Source of the DNA: Bacteroidaceae bacterium
Lineage (GTDB): Bacteria; Bacteroidota; Bacteroidia; Bacteroidales; Bacteroidaceae
Direction of reading: 5' to 3'
DNA length: 36,353 bases
NCBI GenBank assembly: GCA_024401305.1
Contig: JAKSLI010000034.1
Coordinates: forward strand, 1-36,353
In this document: piece after piece, positions 6,791 through 16,823 of the stretch
Position numbering within the stretch: the stretch's first letter is position 1
Layout: every line of letters starts with the position of its first letter
The notes under the pieces: model-generated
What the model saw: the letters and a program-made list of their open reading frames with translations, nothing else
Told to the model about the DNA's origin: nothing
The model's database searches: none
Program-made: the position numbers and the translations under genes

Positions 6791-9508
6791 ATGAGCAAAA
6801 CAAACGCTACAACGAAACATGCATCTGTAAGACGGAGGTCTAGGCAACAGCTGCTGAAGATGCTTGCTGCTGCGGGATTGTTCCTTGGCTCAGGATTTCT
6901 ACAGTCTTGTGAGAAGGACATACTCGAAGGACAACCTGAGTGGTTGGGCAACTCTATTTACGAGCGTCTGCAAGAAGGTATTGAGACGAACGACGGACAA
7001 GTCCGCTCTTTCAATACCACGCTGAGGTTGATTCAAGACCTTGGCTATGAGGAAACCTTGGGACGCACAGGTTCAAAAACTCTTTTCGTCACGCCTGATG
7101 ATGTTTATTCAAAATGGTTCGCGGAGAAGGGCATCTCTTATGAGCAGATGACAATGGCTCAGAAGAAGCAGATGTTCCACAATTCAATGATCAACAATGC
7201 CTACCTCATTGGCTTGATGTCGAATGTAAGTGGAAATCCGCCAGAGGAAGGAAACTGTATGCGTCGCGAAACGGCAAACACGGTCTATGACTCTATCCCA
7301 ACAATCAATGTATCGGATATGCCTGTCAATCCGATGGGCAACTTCTCGAAGGATGTATGGGCTGAGTTCAGGGAAGAAGGCAAGGGAATCCGCGTCTGCA
7401 AGGATGAATCTACTGCCCCAATGATTCACTTCCTCCCAGCTTTCATGGAGAAGAACAACATTACCGCAGAAGACCTTACCATCATCTCCAACGGAGAATC
7501 GAACACGACTACCGACAGTTGGATCAGCGGAAAGAAGGTCATCAGCAAGGAGCAGACTTGCAAGAACGGCTATATCTATGTCATCGACGGTGTGATAGAG
7601 AGTGCCTCAAACATGGCTCAGGCTATTCATGACCAGCCGAACACAAAGATGTGGGCGCAGGCTATCGACCGCTATTCTTGTCCTGTGAGAATAACTGGCA
7701 ACACTCTCAAGAATTTCCAGGATGCCTACAACACCCAGGATAATCTTTACAGCCTTCGCTATTTCACCGGCTATAATAAGAATAATGTAAGGGCACCTTT
7801 CCTGAAGGGTGGTTCGCTCGAGGACGAGCTCAACGCTCGCGGTACTCTTCGCTTTGACCCGGGATGGAACCAGTATCAGGTGCCTACCTCTACACAGACA
7901 ATGGCTCACGACGCTGCGATGATGATTGTGCCTACTGACGAAGCCATCAAGGAATGGCTCGAGAATGGCGCTGGTAAGGACATCAACGAGCGTTTCGGCT
8001 CTTGGGAGAACATCGACTACGAAACTCTTGCTACGCTCATCAACGTGAACATGCTCGAGTCGTTTGTAAGTTCGGTTCCTTCAAAGTTCTCTGCCGTTCT
8101 TGACAACACTTCCCAGCGTGAGCTCGGCATCAAGAAAGAGCATATCGTGAAGTGCATAATGTGCTGTAATGGAGTTGTTTACATCGTCAACCAGGTTTAT
8201 TCTCCTGACTCATACGACTCTGTAATCTATCCTGCTGAACTTCAGACACATGGTACTTATAGCGTAATCAACCATGCTCTCACAGGTTATTACAGTACAT
8301 ACTCTTCAGCAAACGATTTCAGCCCATATCTTTCTTCTATGGAATCTCGTTTTGCGCTTATCATTCCTTATAACACTACAACATCGAAGGCTGCAACGGT
8401 TCAGGCAAAAAGTAAGGTGTTCCGTATCATCGACCCTTGCTCTTACGGTTTGCCAACACAGAGAATCATTGAGTTCTTCTATTCGGAAGACAAGGTTCAG
8501 GGCATTTCGTACGAGTTTGATCCAAATGCTGCTGAGATTATTCCGCAAACAGTCACAAACCTTCCTGAGCGCGTAGTTCAGAACCGTCTGTATGACCTTA
8601 TCGACAACAACATCATCGTTGGTGATATCGTTGATGGTCAGCGCTTCTACAAGTCAAAGACTGGTAGCATCCTCGAGGCTTACAAGAAGAACGGCCAGCA
8701 GTATATCAATGGCGGTTACCAGATAGAGAAGGGTGAAGAGCTGCTCTTCCCAGACTCTTGTATCGTGCACAAGGGTAATGGTGTGACTTACGGCGCTGCT
8801 TGTGCGGATGTTGCCGGCGACAAGATCGTTGCTGTTCCAATGACTGCCACAAAGTCTGTTTACCAGATTCTCCAGGAAGAAAAGTCGGACACTCTCTTCT
8901 ATCATCTTCTCTCTGCCTCAGACCTTCTCTCTACAAAGGAAGGTGCCAACGAACCTGCCGGCAGCGATAACAAGAACATCAATATCTTCGACAGCTACAA
9001 CTATACTGTCTATGTTCCAGAAGATGCAAAGATAAAGGACCTCATCGACAAGGGCTATCTCCCAACATGGGAAGATTACGATGCTCTCGCTGATGCGGAA
9101 GATGCAGGCAATGCCGACGCTAAGAAGATGCGCGAGGTCATCAAGAACCGCATCAACAATTTCTTGCGCTACCATATCCAGGATAACTCTGTGCTTATCC
9201 ATGGCGAGAATGTGTCGCAAAGCTATGAAACCGGTAAGTTGAATCCTAAAAACAACCGATTCTTCACTCTCAATGTTACTGCCAACGCTTCAAGCTTGAC
9301 CGTGGTTGACAACATCGGCAATAAGTGCAATGTGGTCAAGGACGGAAACCTCTACAATAAGCTTGCTCGCGAATACTGGATTTCAAACAAGGGAAAAGCG
9401 AATGCCGAACTCACTTCTTCTTCACATGCCGTGATTCACAAGATTGATGGCGTTCTCCTTTTCGACAAGAGCCAGCTTACAAGTTGGAGAGACGAAGCTA
9501 GAAAGTAA
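6791..9508 (+). CDS. Multi-domain fasciclin (FAS1) lipoprotein
   Basis: This is a 905-residue lipoprotein. A long basic n-region (RRRSRQQLLK), a hydrophobic core and a lipobox ending LQSC place the lipidated cysteine at 40. The next residues, EKD, are acidic, as in Bacteroidetes surface-export signals. FAS1-like units can be seen from their core motif: KTLFVTPDD near 96, MMIVPTDEAI near 376, RFALIIPYNT near 520 and YTVYVPEDAKI near 736. The last unit ends in the usual AVIHKIDGVLLF strand. FAS1 domains generally mediate protein or surface contact and have no known catalysis in this setting. The stop is 3 bp from the next ATG (TAATAAATG), so it is coupled to the SusC gene. It is probably the first gene of the 18-kb operon. 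Confidence 0.85.
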   Translation: MSKTNATTKHASVRRRSRQQLLKMLAAAGLFLGSGFLQSCEKDILEGQPEWLGNSIYERLQEGIETNDGQVRSFNTTLRLIQDLGYEETLGRTGSKTLFVTPDDVYSKWFAEKGISYEQMTMAQKKQMFHNSMINNAYLIGLMSNVSGNPPEEGNCMRRETANTVYDSIPTINVSDMPVNPMGNFSKDVWAEFREEGKGIRVCKDESTAPMIHFLPAFMEKNNITAEDLTIISNGESNTTTDSWISGKKVISKEQTCKNGYIYVIDGVIESASNMAQAIHDQPNTKMWAQAIDRYSCPVRITGNTLKNFQDAYNTQDNLYSLRYFTGYNKNNVRAPFLKGGSLEDELNARGTLRFDPGWNQYQVPTSTQTMAHDAAMMIVPTDEAIKEWLENGAGKDINERFGSWENIDYETLATLINVNMLESFVSSVPSKFSAVLDNTSQRELGIKKEHIVKCIMCCNGVVYIVNQVYSPDSYDSVIYPAELQTHGTYSVINHALTGYYSTYSSANDFSPYLSSMESRFALIIPYNTTTSKAATVQAKSKVFRIIDPCSYGLPTQRIIEFFYSEDKVQGISYEFDPNAAEIIPQTVTNLPERVVQNRLYDLIDNNIIVGDIVDGQRFYKSKTGSILEAYKKNGQQYINGGYQIEKGEELLFPDSCIVHKGNGVTYGAACADVAGDKIVAVPMTATKSVYQILQEEKSDTLFYHLLSASDLLSTKEGANEPAGSDNKNINIFDSYNYTVYVPEDAKIKDLIDKGYLPTWEDYDALADAEDAGNADAKKMREVIKNRINNFLRYHIQDNSVLIHGENVSQSYETGKLNPKNNRFFTLNVTANASSLTVVDNIGNKCNVVKDGNLYNKLAREYWISNKGKANAELTSSSHAVIHKIDGVLLFDKSQLTSWRDEARK

Positions 9509-9511
9509 TAA

Positions 9512-12500
9512 ATGCGAAATTGTATGGAAAACATAATAAATAGATTAGCAAGTCATTACAGGATGCTGCTCATGGCATGCATGCTGTTTGTCTGCTCCTC
9601 TGCAGTGGCGCAAATAACCTCTGTTCACGGTACCGTAAGCGATGACTTCGGACCGCTGATTGGTGCTTCTGTATGTGAGGTGGACGGAAATAACCGTATC
9701 ATCGAGTCTGCTCTTACAGACTTGAACGGTAACTTTACCATGAAGGTGAAGAATCCAAAGGACAAACTTCGTATTTCATATATCGGTTACAAGACCTTGT
9801 TCTTGAAGTTCGACCGTTCTACATACGAAGTGAAAATGGAAGAAGAAGGCCAACTTCAAGAGGTTGTTGTTACTACAACACGAAGAATGAATGGTAACGG
9901 TCTCGCAATTCCTGAACGAGAGGTTTCATACGCTTACCAGGGCTTGAGTACAAAGGACTTTGAAGGTCTCGGTCTCAACACGGTGGATGAAGCTCTCCAG
10001 GGTCGTATTGCCGGTCTCGATATTGTAGGAAACTCAGGTAACCTCGGTTCCGGTTCTACAATGCGTCTTCGTGGTTCTGGTTCACTTTCTTCTCTCACAG
10101 ATGCCAACCCGCTTATCGTTGTCGATGGCAATGTTCGTGAAGTTGACCTCTCAAGCTTTGATGTTGCCTCTGCAAGCGACGAGAAGTTTGCCGAACTCCT
10201 TAACATCAATGCTGACGATATCGCGGAAATCCGCGTGCTCAAGGATGCTTCCGCAACAGCTGTTTACGGTTCGCAAGGTGGTAATGGTGTTATCGAGCTT
10301 ACTACAAAGCGTGGTTCAAAGGGCAAGCCAAAGGTGACTTATACAGCCAAGATGACTGCCACTTACCAGCCTCAGGGCATGAAACTCCTTAATGGTGACG
10401 ACTACACGATGCTCCTTAAGGAAGCTTACTTCAACCCTGAGCAGAACGACGCGGCAAGCAACATCCCAGAAATCAGCTATTTGCCTCTTTCTAGTTTCTC
10501 TGAAGCAAATCAGTATAACGACAACACCGACTGGCGTGATGCCGTAACACAGTGGGGTCTTCGTCAGAATCACTATGTTTCCCTTCGTGGTGGTGGTGAT
10601 AAGGCGCAGTTCTCTATTTCTGCCGGTTACGACCATGAGACAGGTACAGTCATAGCACAGAAGCTTCAGCGTTTCTCTACTCGTGTGAACCTTGACTATA
10701 ACATCAGCCAGCGTATCCGAGTTTCAACAAACTTCTCCCTCATCCGTACCCAGAATCATCAGAACTCTGATAATCTTCTTGCCATCGCACAGAAGAAGAT
10801 GCCTAACATGAGTATCTATGAGGAAGACATCTACGGAAACGATATTCCTGGACATTATTATAATATGATCCAGAGCGGTCCTCATATCGGCAGCGAAATC
10901 TTCAAGGACGACCAGCGCGGATATGTGAACCCTGTGGCAAGTGCATATCTCGCCAAGAATGTTTCCACCAAATTCGACATCAACCCAGAGTTGATCATCA
11001 ACTACGAGCTTCTTGGCATGGACAATGAGCACCATCGTCTTACTTGGAACGGACGCGTCTATACCAATGTGTTCAATAACTACAACGACAAGTTCTACCC
11101 TGCAGAACTCGTTACTACTGCTTGGTCAAGTGGTCATAACACTTCTGACATCTACAGTTCAAAGAGCGTAAGCTTCACCACAAAGCACTCTCTTACATTT
11201 ACTCCATACTTCAAAAACAAGGATCATTCGGCAATGTTCCTCGGTCGTTTTGAGATGACTTCCGGTTCTTCAAGTTGGCAATCTACTGCAGGCAAGGGTC
11301 TTCCTTCTGGCGGTATTGAGAACCCTATTGCTGGTGGTCTTGTTACTGGTCTTGGTTCAAGCTATTCACAGTGGCGTTCAATGTTCTTCACTTTCCTTGC
11401 ACACTACGCATTCAAGGATGGTCGCTATAGTGCAGACGTTTCCGCTCGTGCCGATGGTGTGACAAAGTTTGGTCCGAATAACCGTTGGGGATATTTCCCA
11501 GCAGTCTCTCTCCGTTGGAATGTTATCGACGAGCCTTTCATGAAGCCTTTGCGCTCTTGGATGTCAATGCTTTCAATCCGTCCTTCTTGGGGTGTTGTAG
11601 GTACTGCGCCAAACCAGAACTATCTCTATACTTCAAAATATGGAGCAAGCAGCATGTATCTCGATATGTCTGCAATGTCTCCTCTTAACCTCCGACTCAC
11701 AAAACTCAAGTGGGAGATGGTTAACCAGTATAACCTTGGTTTCGACCTCGGATTCATGAACGACAGACTCAAGCTCGTATTTGAGGTGTTCAATTCTACT
11801 CGTTCAAACATGCTTATGGGTAACTACAGAATCCCTTCAAATGCTGGTTACTCTTCTGTAGCTTACTATAACACAGGTAAGCTTCGTAACACAGGTTGGG
11901 AGTTCCATATCAATACAAACCGTCTTATAAAGATTGGCAAGGATTTCACTACCGATTTCAATGTGAACTTCTCTAACAACAGAAGTGAGCTCCTTGAAAT
12001 GGATCCTACCGTATTGGAGAACATGAACTCTACATTCAACAATGACAACAGACAGGTTCTTTCTCGCGTCCAGTTGAACAACCCTCTCAATGCAATCTAC
12101 GGTTTCCGTTCAAAGGGTGTCTTCATGTATCAGTATGAGACAATCAAGAATATGCCAGCTGAACAGCAGCAAGCATTCATTGATGCCGGAAACACAGCTC
12201 CTGTAGCTCTCAATGCTGACGGCAAGATCATCCGCGACGATAAGGGCGATCCTATCCAGATGATGTTCAACTACAACAATGACGGAACAGGACGTAACTA
12301 TAAGTTCAAGGGTGGTGATGCCATTTACGAGGATATCAACAATGACGGTCAGATCAATGCACTCGACATTGTATATCTCGGCTCTTCACTTCCTAAGCTT
12401 ATGGGTGGTTTCGGCTTGAACATGAACTACAAGGCTTGGCGTTTGGCAGCACAGTTCACTTATCGTATCGGTGTTGACATCATCAACCTTGCTCGTCTTG

Positions 12501-12886
12501 ATGCAGAGGCAATGAGTACCAACAACAACCAAAGCCAGGCTGTGAACTATCGTTGGCGTAAGGAGGGTGATATTACTTCAATCCCTCGTGCCATGTATGG
12601 TGTAAAGACCAACTATAACACTCTTATCAGCGACCGCTTTGTAGAGGATGGTTCTTATCTCCGTATGTCATACATCCAGCTTTCTTACTCTTTGAACAGC
12701 AAGCAGTTGAAGTCGCTCGGACTTGGCAGAATCAGTTTCCACCTTTCTGCTAACAACCCATTGATCTTGACAAAATATACGGGTGTTGACCCTGATATCT
12801 CTGCAGGTCTCTATAATCCTGCACAAGATAATGGCCAGACTCCTCGTGCTCGTTCTTATACATTAAGTCTTGGAATTGAGTTCTAA
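9512..12886 (+). CDS. SusC/RagA-family TonB-dependent outer-membrane transporter (first)
   Basis: This 1124-residue protein has a signal peptide ending SSAVAQ. A carboxypeptidase-regulatory-like domain (about 35-110) is followed by a TonB-box-like stretch LQEVVVTT. The plug domain carries the SusC signature DANPLIVVDG (about 197-206) and KDASATAVYGSQGGNGVIEL (about 241-260). The rest is the 22-strand barrel expected of the family, with DINNDGQINALD near 942 and an aromatic C-terminal end (LGIEF) suited to Bam insertion. Family members take up large ligands such as oligosaccharides or peptides through a SusD lid, using TonB energy. The ligand cannot be read from sequence. Another Met at codon 5 (9524) is an equally possible start. 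Confidence 0.95.
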   Translation: MRNCMENIINRLASHYRMLLMACMLFVCSSAVAQITSVHGTVSDDFGPLIGASVCEVDGNNRIIESALTDLNGNFTMKVKNPKDKLRISYIGYKTLFLKFDRSTYEVKMEEEGQLQEVVVTTTRRMNGNGLAIPEREVSYAYQGLSTKDFEGLGLNTVDEALQGRIAGLDIVGNSGNLGSGSTMRLRGSGSLSSLTDANPLIVVDGNVREVDLSSFDVASASDEKFAELLNINADDIAEIRVLKDASATAVYGSQGGNGVIELTTKRGSKGKPKVTYTAKMTATYQPQGMKLLNGDDYTMLLKEAYFNPEQNDAASNIPEISYLPLSSFSEANQYNDNTDWRDAVTQWGLRQNHYVSLRGGGDKAQFSISAGYDHETGTVIAQKLQRFSTRVNLDYNISQRIRVSTNFSLIRTQNHQNSDNLLAIAQKKMPNMSIYEEDIYGNDIPGHYYNMIQSGPHIGSEIFKDDQRGYVNPVASAYLAKNVSTKFDINPELIINYELLGMDNEHHRLTWNGRVYTNVFNNYNDKFYPAELVTTAWSSGHNTSDIYSSKSVSFTTKHSLTFTPYFKNKDHSAMFLGRFEMTSGSSSWQSTAGKGLPSGGIENPIAGGLVTGLGSSYSQWRSMFFTFLAHYAFKDGRYSADVSARADGVTKFGPNNRWGYFPAVSLRWNVIDEPFMKPLRSWMSMLSIRPSWGVVGTAPNQNYLYTSKYGASSMYLDMSAMSPLNLRLTKLKWEMVNQYNLGFDLGFMNDRLKLVFEVFNSTRSNMLMGNYRIPSNAGYSSVAYYNTGKLRNTGWEFHINTNRLIKIGKDFTTDFNVNFSNNRSELLEMDPTVLENMNSTFNNDNRQVLSRVQLNNPLNAIYGFRSKGVFMYQYETIKNMPAEQQQAFIDAGNTAPVALNADGKIIRDDKGDPIQMMFNYNNDGTGRNYKFKGGDAIYEDINNDGQINALDIVYLGSSLPKLMGGFGLNMNYKAWRLAAQFTYRIGVDIINLARLDAEAMSTNNNQSQAVNYRWRKEGDITSIPRAMYGVKTNYNTLISDRFVEDGSYLRMSYIQLSYSLNSKQLKSLGLGRISFHLSANNPLILTKYTGVDPDISAGLYNPAQDNGQTPRARSYTLSLGIEF

Positions 12887-12911
12887 TAATGGCAAAACAC
12901 AATATACATAT

Positions 12912-14705
12912 ATGAAATACAGTACATTATATAATAAGACCAAGAATTTCGGATTATCGGCAGCCCTGCTTATAGGTGGAATGTCACTCTCTGGCTGTAG
13001 CGATTTTCTTGAAATAAAGCCACAGAATGAGATTATTCTCGAGCAGTTCTGGAATGAGCAGAAGGATGTTGAGAATATCGTCACTGGCTGCTATTCTGCC
13101 ATGCAGAGCTATGGTATGATCAGTCGTATGATGATTTGGGGTGAATTCCGTTCGGAGAATATCGTGAACAACGGTACGATTACGGATGACATCAATCTCG
13201 AGCGTCTTCTGAAGGAAAACATTACTGCCAACAATATCTATACCAACTGGTCGGAATTCTATGGCATAATAAATCGTTGCAATACTGTCATCAAGTATGC
13301 TCCTATCGTAGCAGAAAAGGATCCAGCCTATACTACAAGTCAGTTGAACGCGCATATTGCAGAGGTTACGGCTATCCGTTCGCTTTGCTACTTCTATCTC
13401 ATCCGCACTTTCCGCGATGTTCCTTACTCTGATGAGCCTTTCCTCGACGATGACCAAACGCTGAATCTGCCTGCTACTTCGTTCAACGAGATTCTTCCAA
13501 AGCTCATTACTTCACTCGAGAATGTTGTAAACAATTCCCTGAACAAGTATCCTGAAAAGAATACTACTGCCTATTGGGACTACAATTGCAATAGAGTGAC
13601 AAAGCCTTTGATCTATTCTCTTCTTTGTGAGATGTATCTTTGGCAGAAAGACTATGCAAATTGTGTCAAGTATGCTGACCTTATAATTGAATCAAAGAAG
13701 AAGGACGCTAAGGAAGCAGGCTATCTGTCAAGTGATTTTGAGAACTTCTACGGATATCCTCTCATCTCTTCTCGTTCAAGAGGCTCAAATGAATATGGAA
13801 ATGCGTTCAATCAGATTTTCGTAAAAAACAACAGTATGGAATCCATATTTGAACTCAATTTCCGTAAGGATGACAACGACGGTCGCTTGAATTGCAACGG
13901 TCCTGTATGCTTCTTCTATGGTGGTGGTACAAGAGTTCCTTTCGTCAAGCCTTCTACTTACGTATCTAACGACGAACGTGATAAGCTTTACAATGTATAT
14001 GCTAAGGAGAACGAAGGTTATGATGGCCGTTCATACGAGAACATCCGTTTTGATACCGGTGGCTCTCCTACAGGAATAAACAAATATGCTACACGCGGAA
14101 GTGTAACGCTTACAAGTACAACAACACCATACAAGAATCCTACTGCTTATGGTACACTTTGGCCTACTTACGACAACAACAAGCAGTCGCGTAACAAGTC
14201 AAACTATATCTTGTATCGTCTCACAGACATCATGCTGTTGAAGGCAGAAGCTATCGCACAGATGATTTCTACAGATGGAACTCTCGTTGAAGGAACTCCT
14301 GATTACGACCTCTTGTTGGAGGCATTTGAACTTGTTGATGCCGTTAACAAACGCTCGCTTATCGAGTCAACTCCTTACAAGCATGTATTGGATATCACAA
14401 ATTACGCTTCAAAGCAACAGCTCACAAACTTGATCTTTGATGAACGTAACCGTGAATTGATGTTTGAAGGAAAACGCTATTTTGACCTTGTTCGTCGCTC
14501 TTGGCGTGAAGGCGATACTGAGTATCTCAGCAATAAGGTTACAAACAAGGATCCTCAAACGGCTTCTGTCGTTAAGAGTAAGATGCAAAAGATGGATGCT
14601 ATTTTCTGGCCTTATAATCTTGATGAACTTAAGGTTAACCACAATCTCAAGCAGAATGCAGCCTTCGGTAGTGGTGAAAATGGTAACTTTGAACATTCTA
14701 AATAG
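12912..14705 (+). CDS. SusD/RagB-family surface lipoprotein (first)
   Basis: An ATG at 12912 is preferred over the upstream in-frame ATG at 12870, which would overlap susC. It places a clean signal peptide at the N-terminus, with lipobox SLSGC and lipidated Cys29 followed by SDFLE. The 597-residue product has the helical TPR-like layout of SusD. It also has the conserved C-terminal block RNRELMFEGKRYFDLVRRSW at about 507-526. SusD proteins sit on the outer face as a lid on their SusC partner and bind the ligand. It lies 25 bp after the susC stop and pairs with it. The next gene starts 9 bp downstream. Confidence 0.95.
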   Translation: MKYSTLYNKTKNFGLSAALLIGGMSLSGCSDFLEIKPQNEIILEQFWNEQKDVENIVTGCYSAMQSYGMISRMMIWGEFRSENIVNNGTITDDINLERLLKENITANNIYTNWSEFYGIINRCNTVIKYAPIVAEKDPAYTTSQLNAHIAEVTAIRSLCYFYLIRTFRDVPYSDEPFLDDDQTLNLPATSFNEILPKLITSLENVVNNSLNKYPEKNTTAYWDYNCNRVTKPLIYSLLCEMYLWQKDYANCVKYADLIIESKKKDAKEAGYLSSDFENFYGYPLISSRSRGSNEYGNAFNQIFVKNNSMESIFELNFRKDDNDGRLNCNGPVCFFYGGGTRVPFVKPSTYVSNDERDKLYNVYAKENEGYDGRSYENIRFDTGGSPTGINKYATRGSVTLTSTTTPYKNPTAYGTLWPTYDNNKQSRNKSNYILYRLTDIMLLKAEAIAQMISTDGTLVEGTPDYDLLLEAFELVDAVNKRSLIESTPYKHVLDITNYASKQQLTNLIFDERNRELMFEGKRYFDLVRRSWREGDTEYLSNKVTNKDPQTASVVKSKMQKMDAIFWPYNLDELKVNHNLKQNAAFGSGENGNFEHSK

Positions 14706-14714
14706 TTTTGCAAA

Positions 14715-16784
14715 ATGAAAAAGTTTATATTCAACATATTGTTTTTCGTCGGAGTCACTTCTTTGGTGATGCCAACAGTGATGTCATGTTCTGACGAACC
14801 TGATGCGGAAAACTACTACACTTTCACCGGCAAGATGATGAGTCAATATCTCAAGACAAATGAGGATTTGAGTCAGTTTGCTTCTGTAGTGGAACGCGCA
14901 GGACTTATGGATCAGCTTTCGGCTTACGGTAAATATACTTGCTTCGCACCTAACAATCAGGCAATCGATAAGTATCTCCAATCTATTGGAAAGAGTTCCA
15001 TCGAACAGCTTTCTGATGCCGATTGCGATACTTTGGCAAGAACTCACCTTGTGAACTCTCTCTATTCTACATCCGACATGAGTAGATTTGATAACGGTAT
15101 CCTTACTACTCAGAACATGATGCGCCGAAACATCAGCGTATCGCACGATAGGGATGCAGAAGGAAATACTGTTATCGTTCTCAATAAAGATGCGCAGATC
15201 TATTTCATCCATCAGGATGACTCTGTAGAGAATGGTATTGTTCAGCAGATCAATGCTGTCATTCCTAACTCGGTGAAGTCAATTGCCAATCTCATCAAGA
15301 ACGATGAGAAGGTAAGCATCTTCTACGAGGCGTTGAAGCGTACTGGTATTGAGATGGTTCTCGATACAATGATCTCAGACAAGACCTACAACAAGGATGC
15401 TTATCGCGAATACTACAGCTATGACACTGGTGCTGAAGGTGCTGAATGGGCTATCGTCCCAAAGACAAAGAACTATGGATTCACAGCATTCCTTGTGCCA
15501 AACGAAACTCTCAAGGAGAAGTACGGTATTACAGATGTGGAAGGACTTTACAATCTGGCTTGTAAGATTTATGACCCGATGTATCCAGAGGATGCAAATG
15601 CTGAAGGTCATGACTTCAACCAGCTTGACAATCCTGTAAACCCATTGTATCGCTTCATCTCTTATCACCTCCTTGACCGTAATGTGCAAGGTCTGAACTA
15701 TCTTACTGTACGCGAAGACCTCGGTGTTGATGCTGATTTGGCAAATACTACTGACTGGTACACTACTATGCTGCCAGGAACAATGATCAAGGCTGAGCAC
15801 CTTATCAATCTCAAGTGGGTTGGTGCGGATGATGTCAAGAATGGTTACTACATCAATCGCCGTTATGACAACACTACTTACTTTGAACCAGGTGTAAATG
15901 TTTATAATCCTGATGAGACAGTTGATGCCATCAACGGTATTTACTTCTATGTAACAGACATCCTGAAGTTTGACAAGACTACACAGGAAGTAATCGACAA
16001 CTGCCGCATCCGCATGGATTTCTCAACTATCTTCCCAGAGATTGCTACAAACAATCTTAGAATGAACGGAAAGTGGAGCGACTACTCTCGTAAGAATCTT
16101 ACAGATGATGATATCGGCTACAACTATATCTTCCCTGATGGATATCTGAAGGGCGTCAAGGTTGCCGGTACGGATGCCAAGTTCGTTTATCGTCGTCCTC
16201 GTTTGAACTTCTATTCTATGCATGGCGATGAGATGGTAGCAAATGGTGTGTTTGACATCACATTCAATCTTCCACCTTTCCCATTTGAGGGTGAGTGGCA
16301 GCTTCGTCTTGGCTTTGCTCCAATGACAACAGCTCCTCGTGGTGCTATTCAGATCTTCTTTGATGGCCAGGCTACTGGTATTCCTTTGAATATGGACTTG
16401 CTCATCAACTCTCCTGAAATCTATGGCGGTTCTTCATTCCCTTCATATTCTTCAATACGAGAAGACGACGAAAAGCGCCAGGCTGACTTTAAGATCTTAA
16501 AGAACAAAGGCTATTACCGCGGTCCTTTCTCAATCTTCCACGGAACTGATAATGATGCTTCAAAGGGTGAGAAGTTCGCCCAGCAGCCATCTACCGTTCG
16601 TAAGGTGCTTTGTAATGTTACCGTTACTAAGGAAAATCTTGGTAAAATACATACTCTTCGAATAAAGAACGTTTCCCAAAAGAACGCAAGCAATAAAGAG
16701 GCTATGCTCGACTATCTCGAACTTGTGCCAAAGAGCGTTTATGGCGTTGGTGGAGAAAGCGGTCAATCTGAAGACGATCTATAA
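14715..16784 (+). CDS. FAS1-domain lipoprotein with C-terminal beta-sandwich
   Basis: This 689-residue lipoprotein has lipobox VMSC and Cys25 followed by SDEPD. A first FAS1 domain (about 40-190) shows YTCFAPNNQAIDKYL and ARTHLVNSLYS. A second (about 195-420) includes YGFTAFLVPNETL and a long insertion. Residues about 440-680 form a probable beta-sandwich with FDITFNLPPFPFEGEWQLRL and the closing strand MLDYLELVPK. That arrangement recalls the C-terminal domain of Bacteroidetes FAS1 proteins annotated as DUF5108, though the family number is from memory. It probably sits with the SusC/SusD complex at the surface. A 12-bp palindrome (16787-16798) follows the stop. Confidence 0.8.
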   Translation: MKKFIFNILFFVGVTSLVMPTVMSCSDEPDAENYYTFTGKMMSQYLKTNEDLSQFASVVERAGLMDQLSAYGKYTCFAPNNQAIDKYLQSIGKSSIEQLSDADCDTLARTHLVNSLYSTSDMSRFDNGILTTQNMMRRNISVSHDRDAEGNTVIVLNKDAQIYFIHQDDSVENGIVQQINAVIPNSVKSIANLIKNDEKVSIFYEALKRTGIEMVLDTMISDKTYNKDAYREYYSYDTGAEGAEWAIVPKTKNYGFTAFLVPNETLKEKYGITDVEGLYNLACKIYDPMYPEDANAEGHDFNQLDNPVNPLYRFISYHLLDRNVQGLNYLTVREDLGVDADLANTTDWYTTMLPGTMIKAEHLINLKWVGADDVKNGYYINRRYDNTTYFEPGVNVYNPDETVDAINGIYFYVTDILKFDKTTQEVIDNCRIRMDFSTIFPEIATNNLRMNGKWSDYSRKNLTDDDIGYNYIFPDGYLKGVKVAGTDAKFVYRRPRLNFYSMHGDEMVANGVFDITFNLPPFPFEGEWQLRLGFAPMTTAPRGAIQIFFDGQATGIPLNMDLLINSPEIYGGSSFPSYSSIREDDEKRQADFKILKNKGYYRGPFSIFHGTDNDASKGEKFAQQPSTVRKVLCNVTVTKENLGKIHTLRIKNVSQKNASNKEAMLDYLELVPKSVYGVGGESGQSEDDL

Positions 16785-16823
16785 TAAGGTTATAACCTAC
16801 CAACCTCAAAACCTTAAAAAATT

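Noticed and set aside
6643-6843. Small 66-codon frame overlapping the first FAS1 lipoprotein
   Set aside because: It overlaps the start of a strong lipoprotein gene, lacks a signal or domain, and spans AT-rich leader DNA.
6791-6910. Twin-arginine signal in the first FAS1 lipoprotein
   Set aside because: RRRSRQQLLK lacks the S-R-R-x-F-L-K order, and a normal lipobox follows, so the Sec/lipoprotein route is more likely.
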